From: Prosthecobacter vanneervenii
GTDB lineage: Bacteria > Verrucomicrobiota > Verrucomicrobiia > Verrucomicrobiales > Verrucomicrobiaceae
NCBI RefSeq assembly: GCF_014203095.1
Contig: NZ_JACHIG010000010.1
Location: forward strand, 164,695-228,694
Reading direction: 5' to 3'
DNA: 64,000 nucleotides
Shown here: positions 33,101 to 41,172 of the stretch, one piece after another
Layout of the letters: each line of letters starts with the position of its first letter
Numbering within the stretch: the first letter of the stretch is position 1
Translations under genes and position numbers: made by a program
Notes under the pieces: model-generated
The model's database searches: none
What the model was told of the DNA's origin: nothing
What the model saw: the letters and a program-made list of their open reading frames with translations, nothing else

Positions 33101-34090
33101 TCAGAACATGAAGCGCGTGCCCACCGAGAGGGTGTAGAAGGGCGCCAGCTGGTACCCATTCAGGTACTGATAGAGGGGCAGCTGGAAGAACACGTAGCTG
33201 GAGATGTTTTGCGTGATGTTGAAGGTCACGCCCGGGCTCAGGTACACAGTGGTGCCGCCGCTGTCTGCCGGAGTGGCGTACAGGCCGTGGTCATGCGCCT
33301 GGATGCGTGCATTCACCTGCAGCTGCGGGACGACACGCTGAAAGCGCTGGTAGCGCAGCGCCAGGTTGGCGCTCAGCGCATTGCCGGGGATGTAGCCCTC
33401 ACGAGCGGCCAGCGGCAGCTGCGCCACGATCTGGGAGAAGTAGTTCCAGTCCTTCGAGAGATTGGCAAAGTGGTACGCCCCCACCAGCAGGTCCGTGGTG
33501 CCTGTGCCCAGCTGCAGGCCGCGGTCCAACGGCGCGCCGGCGATGGCACCGCCATTGAAGGTCTGCTGAAAACTGCCGGTGGGCAGCTTCAGGCCCAGTT
33601 GCAGACCGAGGCTGCGGTTTTTCAGCACGCCCATGAAGCGGCCCATGACCTTCACATCGCCAAAGCCCTGGCGGCTGGAGGTGCCGTCGTCCGTGCCGTT
33701 GTAATTGAAGCCGTTCGTCGCGTGTGTGCGGTCCAGCCAGGGCACCTGCACGTTCACACCCCACGGACCCTTGCTGTAGTCATAGGTCACGTTGTAGGCC
33801 TGTGTCTTGGTGTACACCTCCTGCTCATGCGGGGCGATGGGCCAGGTGGCCGGAGTGCCCGAGCCGCTGCGCAGCTGGTTCTGGTTCAGCAGGTCAAAGC
33901 GCAGGTCAAAGCGGAAGCCATCCATGGCGGCGAGGCCCTGGCTTTCCCAGCCCGGGGTAAAGCCCGGCCCCTGCATGCTGCCGCAGCTGGCACAGGCAAA
34001 CACGGAGGGGGCGGAAACAAGAGCAGCCAGCGCGGCGGCCAGTGCAGGCCAGGCGCGCGTAGCATAGGAGAAACGAACGGAAAGAGACAT
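33101..34090 (-). CDS. Outer-membrane beta-barrel protein with N-terminal CxxC
   Basis: A 329-residue protein with signal peptide ending near VSAPSVFA and a mature N-terminus CASCGSMQGPGFTPGW. It continues as alternating amphipathic strands and ends SVGTRFMF, with the terminal Phe of an outer-membrane barrel. The layout matches MetA-type or transporter-like outer-membrane proteins with about 12 strands. The CxxCG just after the cleavage site could bind a metal at the periplasmic face. A CxxC single-span gene (34229) lies upstream, as with the two TonB receptors. The substrate is unknown. Confidence 0.75.
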   Translation of the reverse strand: MSLSVRFSYATRAWPALAAALAALVSAPSVFACASCGSMQGPGFTPGWESQGLAAMDGFRFDLRFDLLNQNQLRSGSGTPATWPIAPHEQEVYTKTQAYNVTYDYSKGPWGVNVQVPWLDRTHATNGFNYNGTDDGTSSRQGFGDVKVMGRFMGVLKNRSLGLQLGLKLPTGSFQQTFNGGAIAGAPLDRGLQLGTGTTDLLVGAYHFANLSKDWNYFSQIVAQLPLAAREGYIPGNALSANLALRYQRFQRVVPQLQVNARIQAHDHGLYATPADSGGTTVYLSPGVTFNITQNISSYVFFQLPLYQYLNGYQLAPFYTLSVGTRFMF

Positions 34091-34228
34091 GGTACAGACG
34101 AAGGAGAGGAGTTTGAGGACAAGGCACGGCCGCAGAAACTGAAGGCGGCTGTCAGGAGGCTGACACGCAGGGCATCATGCCTGCGCGGGGGCGGACGCAG
34201 GCCTGAGTGCAGGCTGCTCCGGGTTCGA

Positions 34229-34645
34229 TCAAACCAGTCCCGGTCTGGGCGGTGGGGTCTCCGGCAGTTCGCTGCGGTGCACCAGCTGCTCATCCAGCGG
34301 GGTGAAAGTGAAGCTGCTAGCGGCAGGTGCCACCAGCGTGGTGATCTCCACCAGCACGGCGGTGATCTTCTGCGCGGAGTCTCCGTTTTGCTGCTGCTGC
34401 TGCTGTTTGCCGGAGGAGTCGCGGCCTTCCTTGACCTTTTTGCAAAGCGCGCAGCCATGCCGGCCGTCAAAGGTCTTCTGCACCGCCTCCATCACCGCGC
34501 CATCGCGGGCATAGGAGATCAGCATGCCTGTCCAAGCAATGCCCTGCAGCAGCGCCCAGTGTGCTCCGAGGGAGAGGCAGATCGCCGCCACGACCACCAG
34601 CCGCGCGATTCGCGGCAGCAGCGGTGCTTCAGGGCGGGAGGACAT
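34229..34645 (-). CDS. CxxC single-span protein, paralogue 3
   Basis: A 138-residue protein with span IARLVVVAAICLSLGAHWALLQ, the conserved segment VQKTFDGRHGCALCKKVKEG (Cys65, Cys68), a Gln-rich linker (KQQQQQQNG) and C-terminus ETPPPRPGLV. It is nearest in sequence to the paralogue at 26434. It precedes the beta-barrel gene at 33101 (138-bp gap) and starts about 46 bp after the DUF7133 gene on the same strand. The Met at 34672 is an alternative start nine residues earlier. Confidence 0.75.
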   Translation of the reverse strand: MSSRPEAPLLPRIARLVVVAAICLSLGAHWALLQGIAWTGMLISYARDGAVMEAVQKTFDGRHGCALCKKVKEGRDSSGKQQQQQQNGDSAQKITAVLVEITTLVAPAASSFTFTPLDEQLVHRSELPETPPPRPGLV

Positions 34646-34691
34646 GGCGCGGACTATGAGTGTGTGCGGCACCGTGTCAACTCCGCCTCCC

Positions 34692-37649
34692 TCACTTCAG
34701 GTTCTCAAACCACGCCAGCAGGTCCAGGATCTGCTCGGCCTTCAGCGGGTTGAGCAGGCCTACGGGCATGGGGGAGATTTCGGACACACTGCGCTCTTTG
34801 ATCATCGCCTTGGCCACCTCCGTGGTTTGCGTGGCCAGGGGATTGGGCTTCAGCACCACGCGCTCGTCGTCCTCGCTCTCCAGGCTGCCGGTGATGGTTT
34901 TGCCATCGCTCAGCTTCAGCGTCACAAAGCGGTACTTCTCATCGATGAACTTCGACGGATTCAAGATGTGATCCAGCAGGTCGCGGCGGTTGAAGCGTGC
35001 GGAGACCTGCACCAGATCGGGGCCAAAGACGCCCGCAGGCAGCGCGGGGTCATTGCTCACGCGGTGACAGAAGACGCACTGCGCGCGGATGAGCGCATCC
35101 TTGGCGCTGTCGCGGTTGCGTGTTTTTGCGTCCATTTTCGCCAGCAGCGGTGCCAGGTCATCGAGCGTCCAGTTCTTGAACGTATGCCCCGGCAGTGCAT
35201 GCGCGGAGAGTACCGCAGGTTTCGCCGGCTGAATCACGGCCGCCAGCTTCACGGCCTCCTCCGGCTTCAGCGCCGATGCCAGCTCGCTGCGGGTATCGCT
35301 GATCGCTTTGAAGAAGGTGGAGGCTCCGTTCATCTTTTCCGCCTTGTTCAGCGCCTCAAACACCACCCGCCGCTGCTCCAGCGTCCAGCCGTCTTTGAGG
35401 TAGCGCAGCATGAAGGGGTAATAGAGCAGGTCTTCGGAAGTCGTGGCCGCTGTGAGAAGCGGCATCGTCTTCTCGATGACCTTGGGAGAGTGGAGATAAA
35501 CGAGCAGGCGGCAGGCTTCGCGGTTTTGCAGTGCGGCGCTTTCGGGCGTGATGATTTCTCCCTCCCACCCCTGAACCGGATAGTGCGTCTCGGTCTGCTC
35601 CAGCAGGCGCAGCTCGTCCTGAGCGCTGGGCCTGCCAAACCTCGCACAGGCCACGGCAATGATGCGCAGAATCATGAGCCTCTCCCGCGTGTGCGGCACA
35701 TACCACGGAAAGCGGGTGGTCAGCCTTTGCAGGATGGGAGAAAGGTCGCTCGCATCTCCGACTCGCGCCAGTGCCAGCAGCGCTGGCAATGCCGTGGAGC
35801 GCTTCTCTTCCGTCAGCGCCTTCTCACGCCACGACGCCGGCGGAATGCGTTCCAAAGCCATGCGTGCCTCGTAAGCCACCAAGGGCCTCTTAAAATCAGG
35901 TAAAGAATACCAGACTGATGACAAACTCGGTTCGGGACCATCGTCAGGCCACTGCATCAAATGACCTTTCAGCTCAGCGAGACGTCGGATCTGAATTCCG
36001 TATTCGATATCATTGGACCTCGGCTCGGCCACGGTGCTTTCCGTGCCTGCATAAGAGACTCGGTACAGCCCGCTCTGGGTCCCCCGCCCTCCTGTGATGA
36101 ACCACATGGCTCCATCAGGACCGATGCACCCGTCAGTGACATTCAGCGGCCTTCCCGAAACAAAAGGTTCCTGCTCTCCGCGATACCACACGGACGCATC
36201 GTCGAGATGCACCGCAATGATTCGTCCGTAGCTCCAATCGAGCAGGTACAGCGCATTCTGATACTTCGCCGGAAACTTGGCGGTGTAGCCAAAATAAATC
36301 CCCGTCGGCGAAGACAGCCCAATATCGATCACGCTCGGCAGCGTATCCGCATACCAGGCAGGATAACGCCCCGTGCCGCGCCGCCAGCCGTAATCGCCGC
36401 CGGGTACAATTTGCAGCACACGCGTGGGCATGTACCAGGGCGTGCCTACATCGCGCTCCATGTCGGCGTCGAAGGTGAAGAGATCGCCCTCTTGATTGAA
36501 GGCGATGTCCAGCGGATTGCGCAGACCGCCGGCGAGCAGCGTGATTTTGCTGCCATCTGGCTTCACTTTCAGGATGTGGCCGGCTGGCAGCTCCACATTG
36601 CCGTCAAACATGCTGCTGTCCCAGGGGTTGGGAATAAGCTGGTCGGGCGCGTAGTTCTTCAGCGGAGAATCGGGATCGAGATTCTTGGGCAGCAGGACGT
36701 TGTTGCCATGCGCCACGTAGATGTCGCCATCGGGGCCGAGCTTGATGTGGTTGCGGCCATGGCCCACGCCGCCCTCGGTTCGCATCAGCTCCTGGCGTTT
36801 TTCAAAAATGCCGTCGCCGTCTGCATCGGTCAGGCGGAAGAGCGCCTTGGTGTTGTTCGCATTCGCGAAGAGGGAGCCGTGCGCATACAGCAGGCCTCGG
36901 CACTCCAGCAGCTCGTTGTCGATCTCTTCTATCTTCTGCTCTCCGCTGCCGCCCAGGGTCAGACGCAGCAGGCCTTTCTTCTCCTTGCCCAATGTAATGC
37001 GCCCCTGCGGATCGAAGGCCATTGACACCCACGAGTCCTCCCCCGGCTGCGCGGAGCGGATCAGCTCCGCCTTGAAGCCCGGTGGCAGGGTCAGCGTGGC
37101 GGGATCGGTGGCCTGATTCTGCGCGCCCGGTTTGGCGAGCTGCCAGGAGTTGTAGGCGTCAAAGGTCTTCTTCAGATCAAAAGGGTTCTTGGCCGGATCG
37201 GCATCGGTGGGGCCCGCCACCATGGCGTTCGCCCATGTGGCATCCGTCACGATCCAGCGCACCGCCGCCAGATCGCCATTCAGCTCCAGCAGCGCCGCAG
37301 CCTTGGCGCCGGCGGGGACGCGCAGGCCCACCTGGTGCTCCTGCCCATCGCCCAGCTGGCGTGTGAGGTCTGTGCCGGTGGCCGTCTCCGCCGCCTTGAG
37401 AGTCGCGATGCTTTTGCCATCCAGCAGCAGCTCCACGGAGGCATCACTGGCACAAAGCAGCACCGCCTTGAGCAGCTTGCCCTCGTGCTTCACGGCATGA
37501 GTGAACGTGGTGCCGTCCTTGGCTGCCGCCAGCCATTGCGGCACAGGCGGGCGGTTCGCCATCTGGGCATGGCAGACCGTGGCAAAGAACAGCAGCGGGA
37601 GAAGCAGGCGGCAGGGCATGCGCAGAATACGCACGCTGAGGTGCTTCAC
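34692..37649 (-). CDS. DUF7133/PVC-type haem-binding CxxCH protein
   Basis: A 985-residue exported protein: signal peptide (about 1-28, ending VCHAQ), a small beta domain, a DUF7133 six-bladed propeller (about 180-560, with GGLRNPLDIAFNQEGDLFTFD and YALYLLDWSYGR-like blades), a helical-repeat region, and a C-terminal cytochrome-like domain. That domain has one haem site (QCVFCHRVSND) and the segment LLDHILNPSKFIDEKYRF typical of Planctomycete/Verrucomicrobia proteins. Such proteins are thought to be membrane-linked dehydrogenases acting on sugars. The family is a hallmark of this phylum group. It may be co-transcribed with the CxxC gene downstream. Confidence 0.85.
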   Translation of the reverse strand: MKHLSVRILRMPCRLLLPLLFFATVCHAQMANRPPVPQWLAAAKDGTTFTHAVKHEGKLLKAVLLCASDASVELLLDGKSIATLKAAETATGTDLTRQLGDGQEHQVGLRVPAGAKAAALLELNGDLAAVRWIVTDATWANAMVAGPTDADPAKNPFDLKKTFDAYNSWQLAKPGAQNQATDPATLTLPPGFKAELIRSAQPGEDSWVSMAFDPQGRITLGKEKKGLLRLTLGGSGEQKIEEIDNELLECRGLLYAHGSLFANANNTKALFRLTDADGDGIFEKRQELMRTEGGVGHGRNHIKLGPDGDIYVAHGNNVLLPKNLDPDSPLKNYAPDQLIPNPWDSSMFDGNVELPAGHILKVKPDGSKITLLAGGLRNPLDIAFNQEGDLFTFDADMERDVGTPWYMPTRVLQIVPGGDYGWRRGTGRYPAWYADTLPSVIDIGLSSPTGIYFGYTAKFPAKYQNALYLLDWSYGRIIAVHLDDASVWYRGEQEPFVSGRPLNVTDGCIGPDGAMWFITGGRGTQSGLYRVSYAGTESTVAEPRSNDIEYGIQIRRLAELKGHLMQWPDDGPEPSLSSVWYSLPDFKRPLVAYEARMALERIPPASWREKALTEEKRSTALPALLALARVGDASDLSPILQRLTTRFPWYVPHTRERLMILRIIAVACARFGRPSAQDELRLLEQTETHYPVQGWEGEIITPESAALQNREACRLLVYLHSPKVIEKTMPLLTAATTSEDLLYYPFMLRYLKDGWTLEQRRVVFEALNKAEKMNGASTFFKAISDTRSELASALKPEEAVKLAAVIQPAKPAVLSAHALPGHTFKNWTLDDLAPLLAKMDAKTRNRDSAKDALIRAQCVFCHRVSNDPALPAGVFGPDLVQVSARFNRRDLLDHILNPSKFIDEKYRFVTLKLSDGKTITGSLESEDDERVVLKPNPLATQTTEVAKAMIKERSVSEISPMPVGLLNPLKAEQILDLLAWFENLK
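37603..37635. repeat. 33-bp direct repeat, copy A
   Basis: Matches 38318-38350 at 31 of 33 positions, beginning AGCAGGCGGCAGGGCATG. This copy is within the signal-peptide coding region of the DUF7133 gene; the second copy is non-coding beyond the toxin-antitoxin module. Confidence 0.8.
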
Positions 37650-37735
37650 TGTCCGATACGATGGAGTTCAGATGAGGGTACACCACCTGGGATGCCTGTC
37701 ACGCCAGCCATCATGCTTGACCCAGAGCCCTTTTG

Positions 37736-38041
37736 TCAGCCAAACCAGTCTCGAATGCGTTTGCGCAGAGGCTGCAGATCCCGCCTCATGTCGACAAACG
37801 AAAGCACGATCACCCCGCGAGATTCGGGCGAGTAGATGATGCCGTAACGGTGCGCGATCAGCAGCTTCCGCGCAGGTTTCTCGAAATAGCTGCCCATCAG
37901 AGGCTGCGCCGAGAGCAACTCCAGCATGCGCTGCACTTCTTCCATCAGACGGACTCCGTTGTTTTCGCGTGCGTGTTCGAGTTCCTCAAAGACCTCCTGA
38001 AGCTCGCGTCCGGCACCTGCAGTCCAGATGATTTCCGTCAT
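37736..38041 (-). CDS. ParE/RelE-type toxin
   Basis: A 101-residue protein with the ParE/RelE fold: opening helix ELQEVFEELEHAREN, then LLSAQPLMGSYFEKPARKLLIAHRYGIIY and VIVLSFVDMRRDLQPL, where the basic residues on the later strands match the family. These toxins either cleave ribosome-bound mRNA (RelE) or poison gyrase (ParE). The closely related RDLQPL end suggests the ParE side but does not settle it. Its ATG overlaps the stop of the antitoxin gene by 4 bp (ATGA), so the pair is translationally coupled. Confidence 0.85.
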   Translation of the reverse strand: MTEIIWTAGAGRELQEVFEELEHARENNGVRLMEEVQRMLELLSAQPLMGSYFEKPARKLLIAHRYGIIYSPESRGVIVLSFVDMRRDLQPLRKRIRDWFG

Positions 38042-38259
38042 GCAAGCTTTTGTCGGGAGAGAATCTTTACTTTGAGGTCATTCCAGGAGATGCCGCTGTC
38101 AGGATCGTTGTGGAAGTCCTGAAGACGTTCTTTGACTCGTTCCAAGAGCGCTGGATTCCTTTGTGCATCCAGCATCGCATCCATGCATAGCTCTTCGGAG
38201 AGCTGGAGCTTGTCTTCAACGCTCAGCGAATGAAGGGCAGGATGTTGCTCGATGACCAT
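38038..38259 (-). CDS. Addiction-module antitoxin
   Basis: A 73-residue antitoxin. The segment LHSLSVEDKLQLSEELC resembles the first helices of putative addiction-module components, and the C-terminal SGISWNDLKVKIL tail is the conserved toxin-binding part. It is encoded upstream of and overlapping the toxin gene by 4 bp. It would neutralise the toxin and repress the operon. A second, unpaired protein of the same family lies at 18369. Confidence 0.8.
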   Translation of the reverse strand: MVIEQHPALHSLSVEDKLQLSEELCMDAMLDAQRNPALLERVKERLQDFHNDPDSGISWNDLKVKILSRQKLA

Positions 38260-38317
38260 GGCTGCAACATACCAGGAGCGTCGGATTGGCTCAAGTGTCT
38301 ATTTAAGAGGGGGAAGG

Positions 38318-38350
38318 AGCAGGCGGCAGGGCATGAGCAGAGTACGCACG
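38318..38350. repeat. 33-bp direct repeat, copy B
   Basis: Degenerate second copy of the DUF7133 signal-peptide segment (31/33 identity with 37603-37635). It lies just upstream of the toxin-antitoxin promoter region, and the two copies bracket the module. Confidence 0.8.
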
Positions 38351-38379
38351 TTATGGAGGCAGACTCTCCGCCAAGAAAA

Positions 38380-38829
38380 TCAAAGCGCCTCCTGTCCGAC
38401 GAGGAAGGTCACGTTGTGGATCTTCGCTTGATGCAGCGAGTTCAGCACATCCATGATGCGTTCATAGCGGGCCTGCTCTTCCGCTTGCACGGTCACGAGC
38501 ACTTTCTGCTGCTGCCGTGCGGATGAGACGGCCACGCGCTGCAGCGTGCGTGTCAGTGCAGGCAGCTTCTTGTCCTGCGCTGTGTCGAAGACTTCTTCGT
38601 TCAATGTCACCGTTCCGTCACTCTCAATGCCGATGGTGATTTCATCTGCTGGAAACGTGACATGAGCAGCCGAATCGCACGATCTAGGAAGTTGAATGCT
38701 CAACTCGCGCTCCACTTTAAGAGTGCCTGCCATCACCATAAAAAAAAGCATGATGACGAAAGTGACATCGATCATGGGAGCGATCTGAAATGTGGCTGCT
38801 GCAGTCTCGGTATGGATGGAGGGTTTCAT
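38380..38829 (-). CDS. ExbD/TolR-type biopolymer transport protein (orphan)
   Basis: A 149-residue protein with one N-terminal span and the ExbD signature FQIAPMIDVTFVIMLFFMVM, where the Asp in the span is the proton-coupling residue. A periplasmic TolR-like domain follows (EITIGIESDGTVTLNEEVF, then a final strand IHNVTFLVGQEA). ExbD works with ExbB to energise TonB. No exbB or tonB is adjacent, so a partner must be elsewhere. A start at 38844 adds five residues. It is divergent from the response regulator gene, with 222 bp between. Confidence 0.85.
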   Translation of the reverse strand: MKPSIHTETAAATFQIAPMIDVTFVIMLFFMVMAGTLKVERELSIQLPRSCDSAAHVTFPADEITIGIESDGTVTLNEEVFDTAQDKKLPALTRTLQRVAVSSARQQQKVLVTVQAEEQARYERIMDVLNSLHQAKIHNVTFLVGQEAL

Positions 38830-39014
38830 GGTCTGCAACTGCATCACGCCCAAGGCCTTAGAACCTTGGGGTAACCGCAAATACCTTAGAAATTCATTTT
38901 TAAGGGTTGTCTGCGTTGCTTTTTCGGGCCGTTTTCACTACGATTGTTGCATTCATCGTGCATTGAACAGCAATGCAGTGCGTATCGGGTCCAGCCTTTC
39001 TTAAGAAGGTAGGC

Positions 39015-39045
39015 TTGACATCTTTTTGAAAATGAGTCTTCTAAT
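39015..39045 (+). promoter_or_regulatory. Candidate promoter of the response regulator gene
   Basis: A perfect -35 box TTGACA (39015-39020) and a 5/6 -10 box TCTAAT (39040-39045) with a 19-bp spacer. The expected start of transcription falls at about 39052, exactly at the GTG start codon, so the mRNA may be leaderless. A near-palindrome CCTTTCTTAAGAAGG (38995-39009) sits just upstream of the -35 box and could be an operator. Confidence 0.45.
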
Positions 39046-39051
39046 ATCACC

Positions 39052-39690
39052 GTGAAAAGCAAAATCTATATACTCGACGACCATCCCATCGTTATCGAAG
39101 GGCTTAAGAAACTGATCGACCAGCAGGAAGACATGCAGGTGATCGGCAGTGCTGAAGATGCGAACACCGCTCTCCAGCAGATCTCCAAGATCAAACCTGA
39201 CGTGGTGGTGCTCGACATCACCCTGAAGGACCGCAGCGGAGTGGACCTCATCAAAAAGCTCCGCGCCAGCCATCCGAACATGCAGATCCTCGTGTACTCC
39301 ATGCACGATGAAAACGTGTACGCCGAGCGCTGCCTCCGTGCCGGCGCCATGGGCTATGTGATGAAAGGCGAGCCCAGCACCCGCGTGCTGCAGGGTCTCC
39401 GTCAGGTCTCCGCAGGCTCCTTCTTCTTCAGCGCCTCCCTGCTTGGCAGCATCGTCTCCGGCGGCGGCCCTCGTGGCGGCTCCCGTGGCGAACCCGCCCG
39501 CATGCTCAGCGACCGTCAGCTCGAAATCTTCGAGATGGTGGGCCGTGGCTTCGACTCCCACAGCATCGCCGAAAAGCTGGCCCTCAGCGCCAAGACCGTG
39601 GACGCCCACAAGGCGAACATCCGTCAGAAGCTGGGCCTCGCCTCCGCCCGCGAGCTCCTCATGGAAGCCGTGCGCTGGGTGGAGAAATAG
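39052..39690 (+). CDS. NarL/LuxR-family response regulator (orphan)
   Basis: A 212-residue two-component response regulator. The receiver domain (1-120) has the acidic pair in ILDDHP, phospho-acceptor Asp55 in VVVLDITLKD, and the conserved Ser and Lys (LVYSMHD, YVMKGE). The C-terminal LuxR-type helix-turn-helix (about 148-212) reads LSDRQLEIFEMVGRG, AEKLALSAKTVDAHK, then IRQKLGLASAREL. The start is GTG, with no ribosome binding site; only 33 bp of open frame lie upstream. No histidine kinase is nearby. A strong terminator follows. Confidence 0.92.
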   Translation: MKSKIYILDDHPIVIEGLKKLIDQQEDMQVIGSAEDANTALQQISKIKPDVVVLDITLKDRSGVDLIKKLRASHPNMQILVYSMHDENVYAERCLRAGAMGYVMKGEPSTRVLQGLRQVSAGSFFFSASLLGSIVSGGGPRGGSRGEPARMLSDRQLEIFEMVGRGFDSHSIAEKLALSAKTVDAHKANIRQKLGLASARELLMEAVRWVEK

Positions 39691-39724
39691 GATCCCACTC
39701 ACACCAGAAACCAATCAACCCAAG

Positions 39725-39756
39725 CGGGCGCTGCAAAGGCAGCGCCCGTTTTGTTT
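39725..39756 (+). terminator. Rho-independent terminator
   Basis: Perfect 10-bp stem CGGGCGCTGC / GCAGCGCCCG (39725-39734 and 39739-39748) with loop AAAG, followed by TTTTGTTTT. It ends the response regulator transcript. It also lies just before the convergent sulfatase stop, so it may serve both. Confidence 0.9.
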
Positions 39757-39761
39757 TCCCA

Positions 39762-41093
39762 TCACTCTTTCACCTCGGCATCGCGGTCCGTTTTCGCCAT
39801 GTCGGCCAGCCGTTCTTTCATGGTGGCCAATGCATCGGGCTGATCCAAGGCAAGATTCTTGGATTCGCTAGGATCAGAGCCGATGTTATAGAGTTCGAAT
39901 TTCTCTTTCCCTGCGGCACCATGCACGATGAGCTTCCAAGGGTCGCAGCGCAGGGCGCGGGATTTAAAGCCGGGCCCTACGGTGTACAGCGTGCGCGGTG
40001 GTGGTGGCGCGCCTTCAGCGAGTTGAGGCCAGAGGTTCACGCCGTCCCACTTCAGATCGGTGACGGATTTGAAACCTGCCAGCGCGCAGAAGGTGGGCAT
40101 CCAGTCGATGATCTGCACCGGGGAATCGTGCTTGCCGGGCTTGAGCACGCCGGGCCAGTTCATGAGGCAGGGCACGCGGGTGCCACCTTCATAGACGCTG
40201 CCTTTTTCATCGCGCAGCGGCTGGTTGTTTCCCGGCAGCGGGCCGGTGGGGTAGTCGTCCGCCGGGTAGGCCTGGCCGTTGTTCTCGGCGGTGCTGCCGC
40301 CGTTGTCGCTGGTGAAAACGAGCAGCGTCTTTCCACGCTGTCCGTTCTTTTCCAGCGCCTGCACGATTCTGCCCACCGCTGCATCCATGTGCATGATGCA
40401 CGCTGCATAATGCCGCGCCACTGCACCGGTGATGCCCGCAGGTACTTTGGCCAGCCACTCCTCCGGCTCCTTCACCGGCAGGTGCACGGCGGTGAGCGGT
40501 ACGTAGAGGAAAAACGGCGCGTCTTTCCGCTCCGCCAGCCAGGCGCAGGCTTCGCTCGCGATCAGGTCCGTCACATGCCCGGACTCCTGGAGCAGCTTTT
40601 CATCGCGGTGCCAAGTCTCGCTGTGTTCTCCCTTCTTGTAGTGGTGATCCCACGGCCCCACCCCGCCTGCCAGCGAGCCGTAGCTGTGGTCAAAGCCGAA
40701 GTGATTCGGCCCCCATTCGGGCTTGGAGCCCAGATGCCACTTGCCCGTGAGGCAGGTGTCATAGCCCACGGACTTCAGCGCACGTGGCAGCGTGGTGGTG
40801 TCCCACGGCAGGGCGCGCTCGTTTTGTGGCGTGGTCACATTAAAGCGGCTCCAGCAGCGGCCGGTCATGAGCCCGGTGCGCGTGGGGCTGCATACGGGGG
40901 CGGAGTAGTGGTGCGTCAGCTCCAGGCCTTCGGCGGCCAGCTTGTCGAGCGTGGGTGTGGGCGCGTTGCCACCATGAAAGGCCACGTCCGCCCAGCCCAG
41001 GTCATCGGCCATGATGAAGACGATGTTGGGCTTCGCGGGTGCTGCGTGCAGCAGCAGCGGGCAGAGCACGAGGAGTAGCGCAAGACGGTGCAT
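39762..41093 (-). CDS. Exported formylglycine-dependent sulfatase
   Basis: A 443-residue sulfatase with a signal peptide (MHRLALLLVLCPLLLHAAPA). Active-site motif CSPTRTGLMTG has Cys68, the residue converted to formylglycine. The metal ligands are in VFIMADDLGWAD and FTSDNGGS, and GKWHLG is the second family signature. It hydrolyses sulfate esters, probably on sulfated polysaccharides, in the periplasm. No anaerobic maturase is adjacent. Start ATG 41093 gives a signal peptide; the frame extends upstream without one. Very abundant family in Verrucomicrobia. Confidence 0.93.
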   Translation of the reverse strand: MHRLALLLVLCPLLLHAAPAKPNIVFIMADDLGWADVAFHGGNAPTPTLDKLAAEGLELTHHYSAPVCSPTRTGLMTGRCWSRFNVTTPQNERALPWDTTTLPRALKSVGYDTCLTGKWHLGSKPEWGPNHFGFDHSYGSLAGGVGPWDHHYKKGEHSETWHRDEKLLQESGHVTDLIASEACAWLAERKDAPFFLYVPLTAVHLPVKEPEEWLAKVPAGITGAVARHYAACIMHMDAAVGRIVQALEKNGQRGKTLLVFTSDNGGSTAENNGQAYPADDYPTGPLPGNNQPLRDEKGSVYEGGTRVPCLMNWPGVLKPGKHDSPVQIIDWMPTFCALAGFKSVTDLKWDGVNLWPQLAEGAPPPPRTLYTVGPGFKSRALRCDPWKLIVHGAAGKEKFELYNIGSDPSESKNLALDQPDALATMKERLADMAKTDRDAEVKE

Positions 41094-41172
41094 CCTGCGC
41101 CAAACGAAGGAGCCCTGTGCGATCTCGCATGAAGGGTTGCGTGGCCTAGGGCGCTGAGGCATAGGGAGCTGC

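Noticed and set aside
33209..34753. Long plus-strand reading frame (514 codons)
   Set aside because: Runs antisense to the barrel and CxxC genes, both of which have clear signal peptides and motifs.
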